This document shows, piece after piece, positions 47,054 through 58,570 of a DNA stretch of 64,000 nucleotides. Source of the DNA: Hydractinia symbiolongicarpus (taxonomy: Eukaryota; Cnidaria; Hydrozoa; Anthoathecata; Hydractiniidae); the NCBI RefSeq assembly GCF_029227915.1, contig NC_079877.1:35119851-35183850 (forward strand), in the 5' to 3' direction. A model generated the notes under the pieces. It saw only the letters and a program-made list of their open reading frames with translations. It was not told the origin of the DNA and made no database searches. Position numbers and translations under genes: made by a program. Position 1 is the stretch's first letter, and each line of letters opens with the position of its first letter.

Positions 47054-48549
47054 TGAGGGCCAAGCCAGGGATTTACGGGAAATCGCGGGGTTTCGTTTGC
47101 CGGCGATTAAAACACTTTCATTAAGCGTCTCATCAAAAATGAAAACATTTTTAAAAACTACAAGTCTCATGGGCTTTAGTGGTGAAATAATAATTTAAAA
47201 AATCGTTTGGGAAATGAGTTTACTCCTTGGGTACTTTCTTTGTATACTTTTGACTATACGGGCCGAGTCCGGGATTTACGGGAAATCGCGGGTTTTCGTT
47301 TGCCGGCGATTAAACTTCTTTTATTCAGCGTCTTATCAAAAATGAAAACATTTTTGAAAACTACAAGTCTCATGCGTTTTAGTGGCGAAAACATAATACA
47401 AAAAATCGTTCGGGAAATGAGTTTACTCCCTGGGTACTTTCTTTGTATACTTTTGATTATACGGGCCGAGTCCGGGGTTTACGGGAAATCGCAGGTTTTC
47501 GTTTGCCGGCGATTAAACTTCTTTTATTCAGCGTCTCATCAAAAATGAAAACATTTTTGAAAACAAAAAGTCTCATGCGTTTTAGTGGTGAAAAAATGAA
47601 TTAAAAAATCGTTCGGGAAATGACGGCCAAGCCAGGGATTTACGGGAAATCGCGGGGTTTTGTTTGCCGGCGATTAAACCTCTTTCATTAAGCGTCTCTT
47701 CAAAAATGAAAACATTTTTGAAAACTACAAGTCTCATGCGTTTTAGTGGTGAAAAAAAAATTTAAAAAATCGTTCGGGAAATGAGTTTACTCCCTGGGTA
47801 CTTTCTTTGTATACTTTTGATTATACGGGCCGAGTCCGGGGTTTACGGGAAATCGCAGGTTTTCGTTTGCCGGCGATTAAACTTCTTTTATTCAGCGTCT
47901 CATCAAAAATGAAAACATTTTTGAAAACAAAAAGTCTCATGCGTTTTAGTGGTGAAAAAATGAATTAAAAAATCGTTCGGGAAATGAGTTTACTTCCTGG
48001 GTACTTTCTTTGTATACATTCGACTATACGGGCCAAGCCCGGGATATACCGGAAATCGCGGGATTTCGTTTGCCGGCGATTAAACCTCTTTCATTAAGCG
48101 TCTCTTCAAAAATGAAACATTTTTGAAAACTACAAGTCTCATGCGTTTTAGTGGTGAAAAAATGAATTAAAAAAACGTTCGGGAAATGAGGGCCAAGCCA
48201 GGGATTTACGGGAAATCGCGGGGTTTCGTTTGCCGGCGATTAAACCTCTTTCATTAAGCGTCTCTTCAAAAATGAAACATTTTTGAAAACTACAAGTCTC
48301 ATGCGTTTTAGTGGTGAAAAAATAATTTAAAAATTCGTTCGGGAAATGAGTTTACTCACTGGGTACTTTCCTTGTATACTTTTGACTATACAGGCCGAGT
48401 CCGGGATTTACGGGAAATCGTAGGTTTTCGTTTGCCGGCGATTAAACTTCTTTTATTTAGCGTCTCATCAAAAATGAAAACATTTTTGAAAACTACAAGT
48501 CTCATGCGTTTTAGTGGTGAAAAAATAATTTAAAAAATCGTTCGGGAAA
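47054..48549 (+). repeat. Transition from short-rich to full-length domain
   Basis: This stretch begins with an S2 unit whose 3' part has CATTTTTAAAAAC. It contains S1 units near 47621 (TGACGGCC instead of TGAGGGCC) and 48187. After 48.35 kb short units disappear until 56.67 kb. Confidence 0.75.
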
Positions 48550-49970
48550 TGAGTTTACACCCTGGGTACTTTCCTTGTATACTTTTGACTATGCGGGCCG
48601 AGTCCGGGATTTACGGGAAATCGCAGATTTTCGTTTGCCGGCGATTAAACTTCTTTTATTCAGCGTCTCATCAAAAATGAAAACATTTTTAAAAACTACA
48701 AGTCTCATGCGTTTTAGTGGTGAAAAAATAATTTCAAAATTCGTTCGGGAAATGAGTTTACTCACAGGGTACTTTCTTTGTATACATTCGACTATACGGG
48801 CCAAGCATGGGATTTACGGGAAATCGCGGGTTTTCGTTTGCCGGCGATTAAACTTCTTTTATTCAGCGTCTCATCAAAAATGAAAACATTTTTAAAAACT
48901 ACAGGTCTCATGGGCTTTAGTGGTGAAATAATAATTTAAAAAATCGTTCGGGAAATGAGTATACACCCTGGGTACTTTCTTTGTATACTTTTGACTATAC
49001 GGGCCGAGTCCGGGATTTACGGGAAATCGCAGGTTTTCGTTTGCCGGCGATTAAACTTCTTTCATTCAGCGTCTCATCAAAAATGAAAATATTTTTGAAA
49101 ACTACAAGTCTCATGCGTTTTAGTGGTGAAAAAATAATTTAAAAAATCGTTCGGGAAATGAGTTTACTCCCGGGGTACTTTCTTTGTATACTTTTGATTA
49201 TACGGGCCGAGTCCGGGATTTACGGGAAATCGCGGGTTTTCGTTTGCCGGCGATTAAACTTCTTTTATTCAGCGTCTTATCAAAAATGAAAACATTTTTG
49301 AAAACTACAAGTCTCATGCGTTTTAGTGGCGAAAACATAATATAAAAAATCGTTCGGGAAATGAGTTTACTGCCTGGGTACTTTCTTTGTATACTTTTGA
49401 TTATACGGGCCGAGTCCGGGGTTTACGCGAAATGGCGGGTTTTAGTTTGCCGGCGATTAAACTTCTTTTATTCAGCGTCTCATCAAAAATGAAAACATTT
49501 TTGAAAACTACAAGTCTCATGCGTTTTAGTGGTGAAAAAAAAATTTAAAAAATCGTTTTGGAAATGAGTTTACTCACAGGGTACTTTCTTTGTATACATT
49601 CGACTATACGGGCCAAGCCCCGGATATACGGAAAATCGCGGGATTTCGTTTGCCGGCGATTAAACCTCTTTTATTAAGCGTCTCATCAAAAATGAAAACA
49701 TTTTTGAAAACTGCAAGTCTCATGCGTTTTACTGGTGAAAAGATAATTTAAAAAATCGTTTTGGAAATGAGTTTACTCACAGGGTGCTTTCTTTGTATAC
49801 ATTCGACTATACGGGCCAAGCACGGGATTTACGGGAAATCGCGGGTTTTCGTTTGCCGGCGATAAAACTTCTTTTATTCAGCGTCTCATCAAAAATGAAA
49901 ACATTTTTAAAAACTACAAGTCTCATGGGCTTTAGTGGTGAAATAATAATTTAAAAAATCGTTTGGGAAA
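48550..49970 (+). repeat. 1,421-bp seven-unit block, copy 1
   Basis: Seven full-length units recur at 53422-54842 (offset 4,872 bp = 24 x 203). Ordered marks are AATTTCAAAATTCG, TACAGGTCTCATGGG, TGAGTATACACCC with AAAATATTTTTG, CTCCCGGGGTA, CTGCCTGGG with TTTACGCGAAATGG, CCAAGCCCCGGATATACGG and GGCGATAAAACTTC. Confidence 0.87.
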
Positions 49971-50782
49971 TGAGTTTACTCCCTGGGTACTTTCTTTGTA
50001 TACTTTTGACTATACGGGCCGAGTCCGGGATTTACGGGAAATCGCAGGTTTTCGTTTGCCGGCGATTAAACTTCTTTTATTCAGCGTCTCATCAAAAATG
50101 AAAACATTTTTGAAAACTACAAGTCTCATGCGTTTTAGTGGCGAAAACATAATATAAAAAATCGTTCGGGAAATGAGTTTACTGCCTGGGTACTTTCTTT
50201 GTATACTTTTGATTATACGGGCCGAGTCCGGGGTTTACGCGAAATGGCGGGTTTTAGTTTGCCGGCGATTAAACTTCTTTCATTCAGCGTCTCATCAAAA
50301 ATGAAAACATTTTTAAAAACTACAAGTCTCATGGGCTTTAGTGGTGAAATAATAATTTAAAAAATCGTTTGGGAAATGAGTTTACTCCCTGGGTACTTTC
50401 TTTGTATACTTTTGACTATACGGGCCGAGTCCGGGATTTACGGGAAATCGCAGGTTTTCGTTTGCCGGCGATTAAACTTCTTTTATTCAGCGTCTCATCA
50501 AAAATGAAAACATTTTTGAAAACTACAAGTCTCATGCGTTTTAGTGGTGAAAAAATAATTTTAAAAATCGTTCGGGAAATGAGTTTACACCATGGGTACT
50601 TTCTTTGTATACATTCGACTATATGGGCGAAGTCCGGGATTTACGGGAAATCGCGGGTTTTCGTTTGCCGGCGATTAAACTTCTTTCATTCAGCGTCTCA
50701 TCAAAAATGAAAACATTTTTGAAAACTACAAGTCTCTTGCGTTTTAGTGGTGAAAAAAATATTTAAAAAATCGTTTTGGAAA

Positions 50783-52000
50783 TGAGTTTACTCGCAGGGT
50801 ACTTTCTTTGTATACATTCGACTATACGGGCCAAGCCCGGGATATACGGGAAATCGCGGGATTTCGTTTGCCGGCGATTAAACTTCTTTCATTCAGCGTC
50901 TCATCAAAAATGAAAATATTTTTGAAAACTACAAGTCTCATGCGTTTTAGTGGTGAAAAAATAATTTAAAAAATCGTTCGGGAAATGAGTTTACTCCCGG
51001 GGTACTTTCTTTGTATACTTTTGATTATACGGGCCGAGTCCGGGATTTACGGGAAATCGCGGGTTTTCGTTTGCCGGCGATTAAACTTCTTTTATTCAGC
51101 GTCTTATCAAAAATGAAAACATTTTTGAAAACTACAAGTCTCATGCGTTTTAGTGGCGAAAACATAATATAAAAAATCGTTCGGGAAATGAGTTTACTGC
51201 CTGGGTACTTTCTTTGTATACTTTTGATTATACGGGCCGAGTCCGGGGTTTACGCGAAATGGCGGGTTTTAGTTTGCCGGCGATTAAACTTCTTTCATTC
51301 AGCGTCTCATCAAAAATGAAAACATTTTTGAAAACTACAAGTCTCTTGCGTTTTAGTGGTGAAAAAAATATTTAAAAAATCGTTTTGGAAATGAGTTTAC
51401 TCGCAGGGTACTTTCTTTGTATACATTCGACTATACGGGCCAAGCCCGGGATATACGGGAAATCGCGGGATTTCGTTTGCCGGCGATTAATCTTCTTTCA
51501 TTCAGCGTCTCATCAAAAATGAAAATATTTTTGAAAACTACAAGTCTCATGCGTTTTAGTGGTGAAATAATAATTTAAAAAATCGTTCGGGAAATGAGTT
51601 TACTCCCGGGGTACTTTCTTTGTATACTTTTGATTATACGGGCCGAGTCCGGGATTTACGGGAAATCGCGGGTTTTCGTTTGCCGGCGATTAAACTTCTT
51701 TTATTCAGCGTCTTATCAAAAATGAAAACATTTTTGAAAACTACAAGTCTCATGCGTTTTAGTGGCGAAAACATAATATAAAAAATCGTTCGGGAAATGA
51801 GTTTACTGCCTGGGTACTTTCTTTGTATACTTTTGATTATACGGGCCGAGTCCGGGGTTTACGCGAAATGGCGGGTTTTAGTTTGCCGGCGATTAAACTT
51901 CTTTTATTCAGCGTCTCATCAAAAATGAAAACATTTTTGAAAACTACAAGTCTCATGCGTTTTAGTGGTGAAAAAAAAATTTAAAAAATCGTTTTGGAAA
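50783..52000 (+). repeat. 609-bp trimer, two copies
   Basis: 50783-51391 and 51392-52000 each contain a CTCGCAGGG unit, a CTCCCGGGG unit and a CTGCCTGGG unit. Both copies also have AAAATATTTTTG in the first unit. The wider neighbourhood repeats at 2,030 bp: units at 50377 and 50580 recur at 52407 and 52610, sharing CACCATGGGTAC and CTATATGGGC. Confidence 0.85.
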
Positions 52001-53015
52001 TGAGTTTACTCACAGGGTACTTTCTTTGTATACATTCGACTATACGGGCCAAGCCCCGGATATACGGAAAATCGCGGGATTTCGTTTGCCGGCGATTAAA
52101 CCTCTTTTATTAAGCGTCTCATCAAAAATGAAAACATTTTTGAAAACTGCAAGTCTCATGCGTTTTACTGGTGAAAAGATAATTTAAAAAATCGTTTTGG
52201 AAATGAGTTTACTCACAGGGTACTTTCTTTGTATACATTCGACTATACGGGCCAAGCACGGGATTTACGGGAAATCGCGGGTTTTCGTTTGCCGGCGATA
52301 AAACTTCTTTTATTCAGCGTCTCATCAAAAATGAAAACATTTTTAAAAACTACAAGTCTCATGGGCTTTAGTGGTGAAATAATAATTTAAAAAATCGTTT
52401 GGGAAATGAGTTTACTCCCTGGGTACTTTCTTTGTATACTTTTGACTATACGGGCCGAGTCCGGGATTTACGGGAAATCGCAGGTTTTCGTTTGCCGGCG
52501 ATTAAACTTCTTTTATTCAGCGTCTCATCAAAAATGAAAACATTTTTGAAAACTACAAGTCTCATGCGTTTTAGTGGTGAAAAAATAATTTTAAAAATCG
52601 TTCGGGAAATGAGTTTACACCATGGGTACTTTCTTTGTATACATTCGACTATATGGGCCAAGTCCGGGATTTACGGGAAATCGCGGGTTTTCGTTTGCCG
52701 ACGATTAAACTTCTTTCATTCAGCGTCTCATCAAAAATGAAAACATTTTTGAAAACTACAAGTCTCTTGCGTTTTAGTGGTGAAAAAAATATTTAAAAAA
52801 TCGTTTTGGAAATGAGTTTACTCGCAGGGTACTTTCTTTGTATACATTCGACTATACGGGCCAAGCCCGGGATATACGGGAAATCGCGGGATTTCGTTTG
52901 CCGGCGATTAAACCTCTTTTATTAAGCGTCTCATCAAAAATGAAAACATTTTTGAAAACTACAAGTCTCATGGGCTTTAGTGGTGAAATAATAATTTAAA
53001 AAATCGTTTGGGAAA

Positions 53016-53218
53016 TGAGTTTACTCCCTGGGTACTTTCTTTGTATACTTTTGACTATACGGGCCGAGTCCGGGATTTACGGGAAATCGCAGGTTTTCGT
53101 TTGCCGGCGATTAAACTTCTTTTATTCAGCGTCTCATCAAAAATGAAAACATTTTTGAAAACTACAAGTCTCATGCGTTTTAGTGGTGAAAAAATAATTC
53201 AAAAAATCGTTCGGGAAA
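53016..53218 (+). repeat. Representative full-length 203-bp monomer
   Basis: This unit is close to the array-wide consensus and serves as a reference. Key positions are TGAG 1-4, GTATAC 28-33, TATAC 41-45, GGGCCGAGTCC 46-56, CCGGG 55-59, CGGGAAAT 65-72, GCCGGC 88-93, TTAA 96-99, GTCTCAT 116-122 and 153-159, the dyad CAAAAATG-AAAA-CATTTTTG 123-142, an A6 run 174-179, a second TTAA 184-187 and TTCGGGAAA 195-203. CGGGAAAT occurs twice per unit (65-72, and 197 to position 1 of the next unit). Most CpGs lie in the first half, while the second half is A/T-tract rich. This copy has TTC where most have TTT near position 185, which removes the stop seen in other copies. Confidence 0.93.
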
Positions 53219-53421
53219 TGAGTTTACACCCTGGGTACTTTCTTTGTATACATTCGACTATACGGGCCAAGCCCGGGATTTACGGGAAATCGCGGGTTTT
53301 CGTTTGCCGGCGATTAAACTTCTTTTATTCAGCGTCTCATCAAAAATGAAAACATTTTTGAAAACTACAAGTCTCATGCGTTTTAGTGGTGAAAAAATAA
53401 TTTAAAAATTCGTTCGGGAAA

Positions 53422-54842
53422 TGAGTTTACTCACTGGGTACTTTCCTTGTATACTTTTGACTATACGGGCCGAGTCCGGGATTTACGGGAAATCGCAGGT
53501 TTTCGTTTGCCGGCGATTAAACTTCTTTTATTCAGCGTCTCATCAAAAATGAAAACATTTTTAAAAACTACAAGTCTCATGCGTTTTAGTGGTGAAAAAA
53601 TAATTTCAAAATTCGTTCGGGAAATGAGTTTACTCACAGGGTACTTTCTTTGTATACATTCGACTATACGGGCCAAGCACGGGATTTACGGGAAATCGCG
53701 GGTTTTCGTTTGGCGGCTATTAAACTTCTTTTATTCAGCGTCTCATCAAAAATGAAAACATTTTTAAAAACTACAGGTCTCATGGGCTTTAGTGGTGAAA
53801 TAATAATTTAAAAAATCGTTCGGGAAATGAGTATACACCCTGGGTACTTTCTTTGTATACTTTTGACTATACGGGCCGAGTCCGGGATTTACGGGAAATC
53901 GCAGGTTTTCGTTTGCCGGCGATTAAACTTCTTTCATTCAGCGTCTCATCAAAAATGAAAATATTTTTGAAAACTACAAGTCTCATGCGTTTTAGTGGTG
54001 AAAAAATAATTTAAAAAATCGTTCGGGAAATGAGTTTACTCCCGGGGTATTTTCTTTGTATACTTTTGATTATACGGGCCGAGTCCGGGATTTACGGGAA
54101 ATCGCGGGTTTTCGTTTGCCGGCGATTAAACTTCTTTTATTCAGCGTCTTATCAAAAATGAAAACATTTTTGAAAACTACAAGTCTCATGCGTTTTAGTG
54201 GCGAAAACATAATATAAAAAATCGTTCGGGAAATGAGTTTACTGCCTGGGTACTTTCTTTGTATACTTTTGATTATACGGGCCGAGTCCGGGGTTTACGC
54301 GAAATGGCGGGTTTTAGTTTGCCGGCGATTAAACTTCTTTTATTCAGCGTCTCATCAAAAATGAAAACATTTTTGAAAACTACAAGTCTCATGCGTTTTA
54401 GTGGTGAAAAAAAAATTTAAAAAATCGTTTTGGAAATGAGTTTACTCACAGGGTACTTTCTTTGTATACATTCGACTATACGGGCCAAGCCCCGGATATA
54501 CGGAAAATCGCGGGATTTCGTTTGCCGGCGATTAAACCTCTTTTATTAAGCGTCTCATCAAAAATGAAAACATTTTTGAAAACTGCAAGTCTCATGCGTT
54601 TTAGTGGTGAAAAGATAATTTAAAAAATCGTTTTGGAAATGAGTTTACACACAGGGTACTTTCTTTGTATACATTCGACTATACGGGCCAAGCACGGGAT
54701 TTACGGGAAATCGCGGGTTTTCGTTTGCCGGCGATAAAACTTCTTTTATTCAGCGTCTCATCAAAAATGAAAACATTTTTAAAAACTACAAGTCTCATGG
54801 GCTTTAGTGGTGAAATAATAATTTAAAAAATCGTTGGGGAAA
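53422..54842 (+). repeat. 1,421-bp seven-unit block, copy 2
   Basis: This is the second copy of 48550-49970 with the same ordered marks. It differs in a few positions, such as TTTGGCGGCTATT near 53709 and GTATTTTC in the CCCGGGG unit. Confidence 0.87.
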
Positions 54843-56262
54843 TGAGTTTACTCCCTGGGTACTTTCTTTGTATACTTTTGACTATACGGGCCGAGTCCGG
54901 GATTTACGGGAAATCGCAGGTTTTCGTTTGCCGGCGATTAAACTTCTTTTATTCAGCGTCTCATCAAAAATGAAAACATTTTTGAAAACTACAAGTCTCA
55001 TGCGTTTTAGTGGTGAAAAAATAATTTTAAAAATCGTTTGGGAAATGAGTTTACTCCCTGGGTACTTTCTTTGTATACTTTTGAGTATACGGGCCGAGTC
55101 CGGAATTTACGGGAAATCGCAGGTTTTCGTTTGCCGGCGATTAACTTCTTTTATTCAGCGTCTCATCAAAAATGAAAACATTTTTGAAAACTACAAGTCT
55201 CATGCGTTTTAATAGTGAAAAAATAATTTTAAAAATCGTTCGGGAAATGAGTTTACACCCTGGGTACTTTCTTTGTATACATTCGACTATACGGGCCAAG
55301 CCCGGGATTTACGGGAAATCGCGGGTTTTCGTTTGCCGGCGATTAAACTTCTTTTATTCAGCGTCTCATCAAAAATGAAAACATTTTTGAAAACTACAAG
55401 TCTCATGCGTTTTAGTGGTGAAAAAATAATTTAAAAATTCGTTCGGGAAATGAGTTTACTCACTGGGTACTTTCCTTGTATACTTCTGACTATACGGGCC
55501 GAGTCCGGGATTTACGGGAAATCGCGGGTTTTCGTTTGCCGGCGATTAAACTTCTTTTATTCAGCGTCTCATCAAAAATGAAAACATTTTTGAAAACTAC
55601 AAGTCTCATGCGTTTTAGTGGTGAAAAAATAATTTAAAAATTCGTTCGGGAAATGAGTTTACTCACTGGGTACTTTCCTTGTATACTTTTGACTATACGG
55701 GCCGAGTCCGGGATTTACGGGAAATCGCGGGTTTTCGTTTGCCGGTGATTAAACTTCTTTTATTCAGCGTCTCATCAAAAATGAAAACATTTTTAAAAAC
55801 TACAAGTCTCATGGGCTTTAGTGGTGAAATAATAATTTAAAAAATCGTTCGGGAAATGAGTATACACCCTGGGTACTTTCTTTGTATACTTTTGACTATA
55901 CGGGCCGAGTCCGGGATTTACGAGAAATCGCAGGTTTTCGTTTGCCGGCGATTAAACTTCTTTCATTCAGCGTCTCATCAAAAATGCAAACATTTTTGAA
56001 AACTACAAGTCTCATGCGTTTTAGTGGTGAAAAAAAAATTTAAAAAATCGTTTTGGAAATGAGTTTACTCACAGGGTACTTTCATTGTATACATTCGACT
56101 ATACGGGCCAAGCCCGGGATATACGGGAAATCGCGGTATTTTGTTTGCCGGCGATTAAACCTCTTTTATTAAGCGTCTCATCAAAAATGAAAACATTTTT
56201 GAAAACTACAAGTCTCATGGGCTTTAGTGGTGAAAAAAAAATTTAAAAAATCGTTCGGGAAA

Positions 56263-57149
56263 TGAGTTTACTCCCTGGGTACTTTCTTTGTATACATTCG
56301 ACTATACGGGCCAAGCCCGGGATATACGGGAAATCGCGGGATTTCGTTTGCCGGCGATTAAACTTCTTTTATTAAGCGTCTCATCAAAAATGAAAACATT
56401 TTTGAAAACTGCAAGTCTCATGCGTTTTAGTGGTGAAAAGATAATTTAAAAAATCGTTTTGGAAATGAGTTTACTCACAGGGTACTTTCTTTGTATACAT
56501 TCGACTATACGGGCCAAGCACGGGATTTACGGGAAATCGCGGGTTTTCGTTTGTCGGCGATTAAACCACTTTCATTAAGCGTCTCTTCAAAAATGAAAAC
56601 ATTTTTGAAAACAAAAAGTCTCATGCGTTTTAGTGGTGAAAAAATGAATTAAAAAATCGTTCGGGAAATGAGGGCCAAGCCAGGGATTTACGGGAAATCG
56701 CGGGGTTTCGTTTTCCGGCGATTAAACCTCTTTCATTAAGCGTCTCTTCAAAAATGAAAACATTTTTGAAAACTACAAGTCTCATGCGTTTTAGTGGTGA
56801 AAAAAAAATTTAAAAAATCGTTCGGGAAATGAGGGCCAAGCCAGGGATTTACGGGAAATCGCGGGGTTTCGTTTGCCGGCCATTAAACCTCTTTCATTAA
56901 GCGTCTCTTCAAAAATGAAACATTTTTGAAAACTACAAGTCTCATGCGTTTTAGTGGTGAAAAAATGAATTAAAAAAACGTTCGGGAAATGAGGGCCAAG
57001 CCAGGGATTTACGGGAAATCGCGGGGTTTCGTTTGCCGGCGAATAAACCTCTTTCATTAAGCGTCTCTTCAAAAATGAAACATTTTTGAAAACTACAAGT
57101 CTCATGCGTTTTAGTGGTGAAAAAATAATTTAAAAATTCGTTCGGGAAA
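56263..57149 (+). repeat. Displaced island of short monomers
   Basis: Two full-length units (56263, 56466) and three consecutive short units (56669-56829, 56830-56989, 56990-57149) sit inside a domain otherwise made of full-length units. The first three units match the order and marks of the 931-bp block (GGATATACGG with CTTCTTTTATTAAG; then CCACTTTCATTAAG with CGTCTCTTC, AAAACAAAAAG and AAAAAATGAATT). The last two have the A-deleted ATGAAACATTTTTG and AAAAAACGTTCGGG, matching units near 48.1-48.3 kb. Confidence 0.85.
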
Positions 57150-57352
57150 TGAGTTTACTCACTGGGTACTTTCCTTGTATACTTTTGACTATACGGGCCG
57201 AATCCGGGATTTACGGGAAATCGCAGGTTTTCGTTTGCCGGCGATTAAACTTCTTTTATTTAGCGTCTCATCAAAAATGAAAACATTTTTGAAAACTACA
57301 AGTCTCATGCGTTTTAGTGGTGAAAAAATAATTTAAATAATCGTTCGGGAAA

Positions 57353-58164
57353 TGAGTTTACACCCTGGGTACTTTCCTTGTATACTTTTGACTATGCGGG
57401 CCGAGTCCGGGATTTACGGGAAATCGCAGGTTTTCGTTTGCCGGCGATTAAACTTCTCTTATTCAGCGTCTCATCAAAAATGAAAACATTTTTAAAAACT
57501 ACAAGTCTCATGCGTTTTAGTGGTGAAAAAATAATTTCAAAATTCGTTCGGGAAATGAGTTTACTCACAGGGTACTTTCTTTGTATACATTCGACTATAC
57601 GGGCCAAGCACGGGATTTACGGGAAATCGCGGGTTTTCGTTTGCCGGCGATTAAACTTCTTTTATTCAGCGTCTCATCAAAAATGAAAACATTTTTAAAA
57701 ACTACAAGTCTCATGGGCTTTAGTGGTGAAATAATAATTTAAAAAATCGTTCGGGAAATGAGTATACACCCTGGGTACTTTCTTTGTATACTTTTGACTA
57801 TACGGGCCGAGTCCGGGATTTACGGGAAATCGCAGGTTTTCGTTTGCCGGCGATTAAACTTCTTTCATTCAGCGTCTCATCAAAAATGAAAATATTTTTG
57901 AAAACTACAAGTCTCATGCGTTTTAGTGGCGAAAACATAATATAAAAAATCGTTCGGGAAATGAGTTTACTGCCTGGGTACTTTCTTTGTATACTTTTGA
58001 TTATACGGGCCGAGTCCGGGGTTTACGCGAAATGGCGGGTTTTAGTTTGCCGGCGATTAAACTTCTTTTATTCAGCGTCTCATCAAAAATGAAAACATTT
58101 TTAAAAAACTACAAGTCTCATGCGTTTTAGTGGTGAAAAAATAATTTTAAAAATCGTTCGGGAA
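57353..58164 (+). repeat. Third, shortened copy of the 48550 block
   Basis: Starts 57353, 57556, 57759 and 57962 match 48550, 48753, 48956 and 49362. The unit equivalent to 49159 (CTCCCGGGG) is missing, and the third unit is a hybrid. Confidence 0.85.
57759..57961 (+). repeat. Chimaeric monomer at a second 203-bp deletion
   Basis: The 5' part matches 48956/53828 (TGAGTATACACCC, CTTTCATTCAGC, AAAATATTTTTG). The 3' end matches the next unit, 49159/54031 (GGCGAAAACATAATATAAA). Both parents survive intact in the two other copies of the block. The switch lies between about unit positions 137 and 170. Confidence 0.88.
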
Positions 58165-58570
58165 ATGAGTTTACACCCTGGGTACTTTCTTTGTATACAT
58201 TCGACTATACGGGCCAAGCCCGGGATTTTCGGGAAATCGCGGGTTTTCGTTTGCCGGCGATTAAACTTCTTTTATTCAGCGTCTCATCAAAAATGAAAAC
58301 ATTTTTGAAAACTACAAGTCTCATGCGTTTTAGTGGTGAAAAAATAATTTAAAAATTCGTTCGGGAAATGAGTTTACTCACTGGGTACTTTCCTTGTATA
58401 CTTTTGACTATACGGGCCGAGTCCGCATTTACGGGAAATCGCGGGTTTTCGTTTGCCGGCGATTAAACTTCTTTTATTCAGCGTCTCATCAAACATGAAA
58501 ACATTTTTAAAAACTACAAGTCTCATGCGTTTTAGTGGTGAAAAAATAATTTAAAAAATCGTTTTGGAAA

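Noticed and set aside
53016-53218. CENP-B box in the monomer
   Set aside because: The essential pattern TTCGnnnnAnnCGGG was looked for by eye on both strands of the consensus. The closest stretch (TTCGTTTGCCGGCGA) lacks the A and the final CGGG, so it is not a match.
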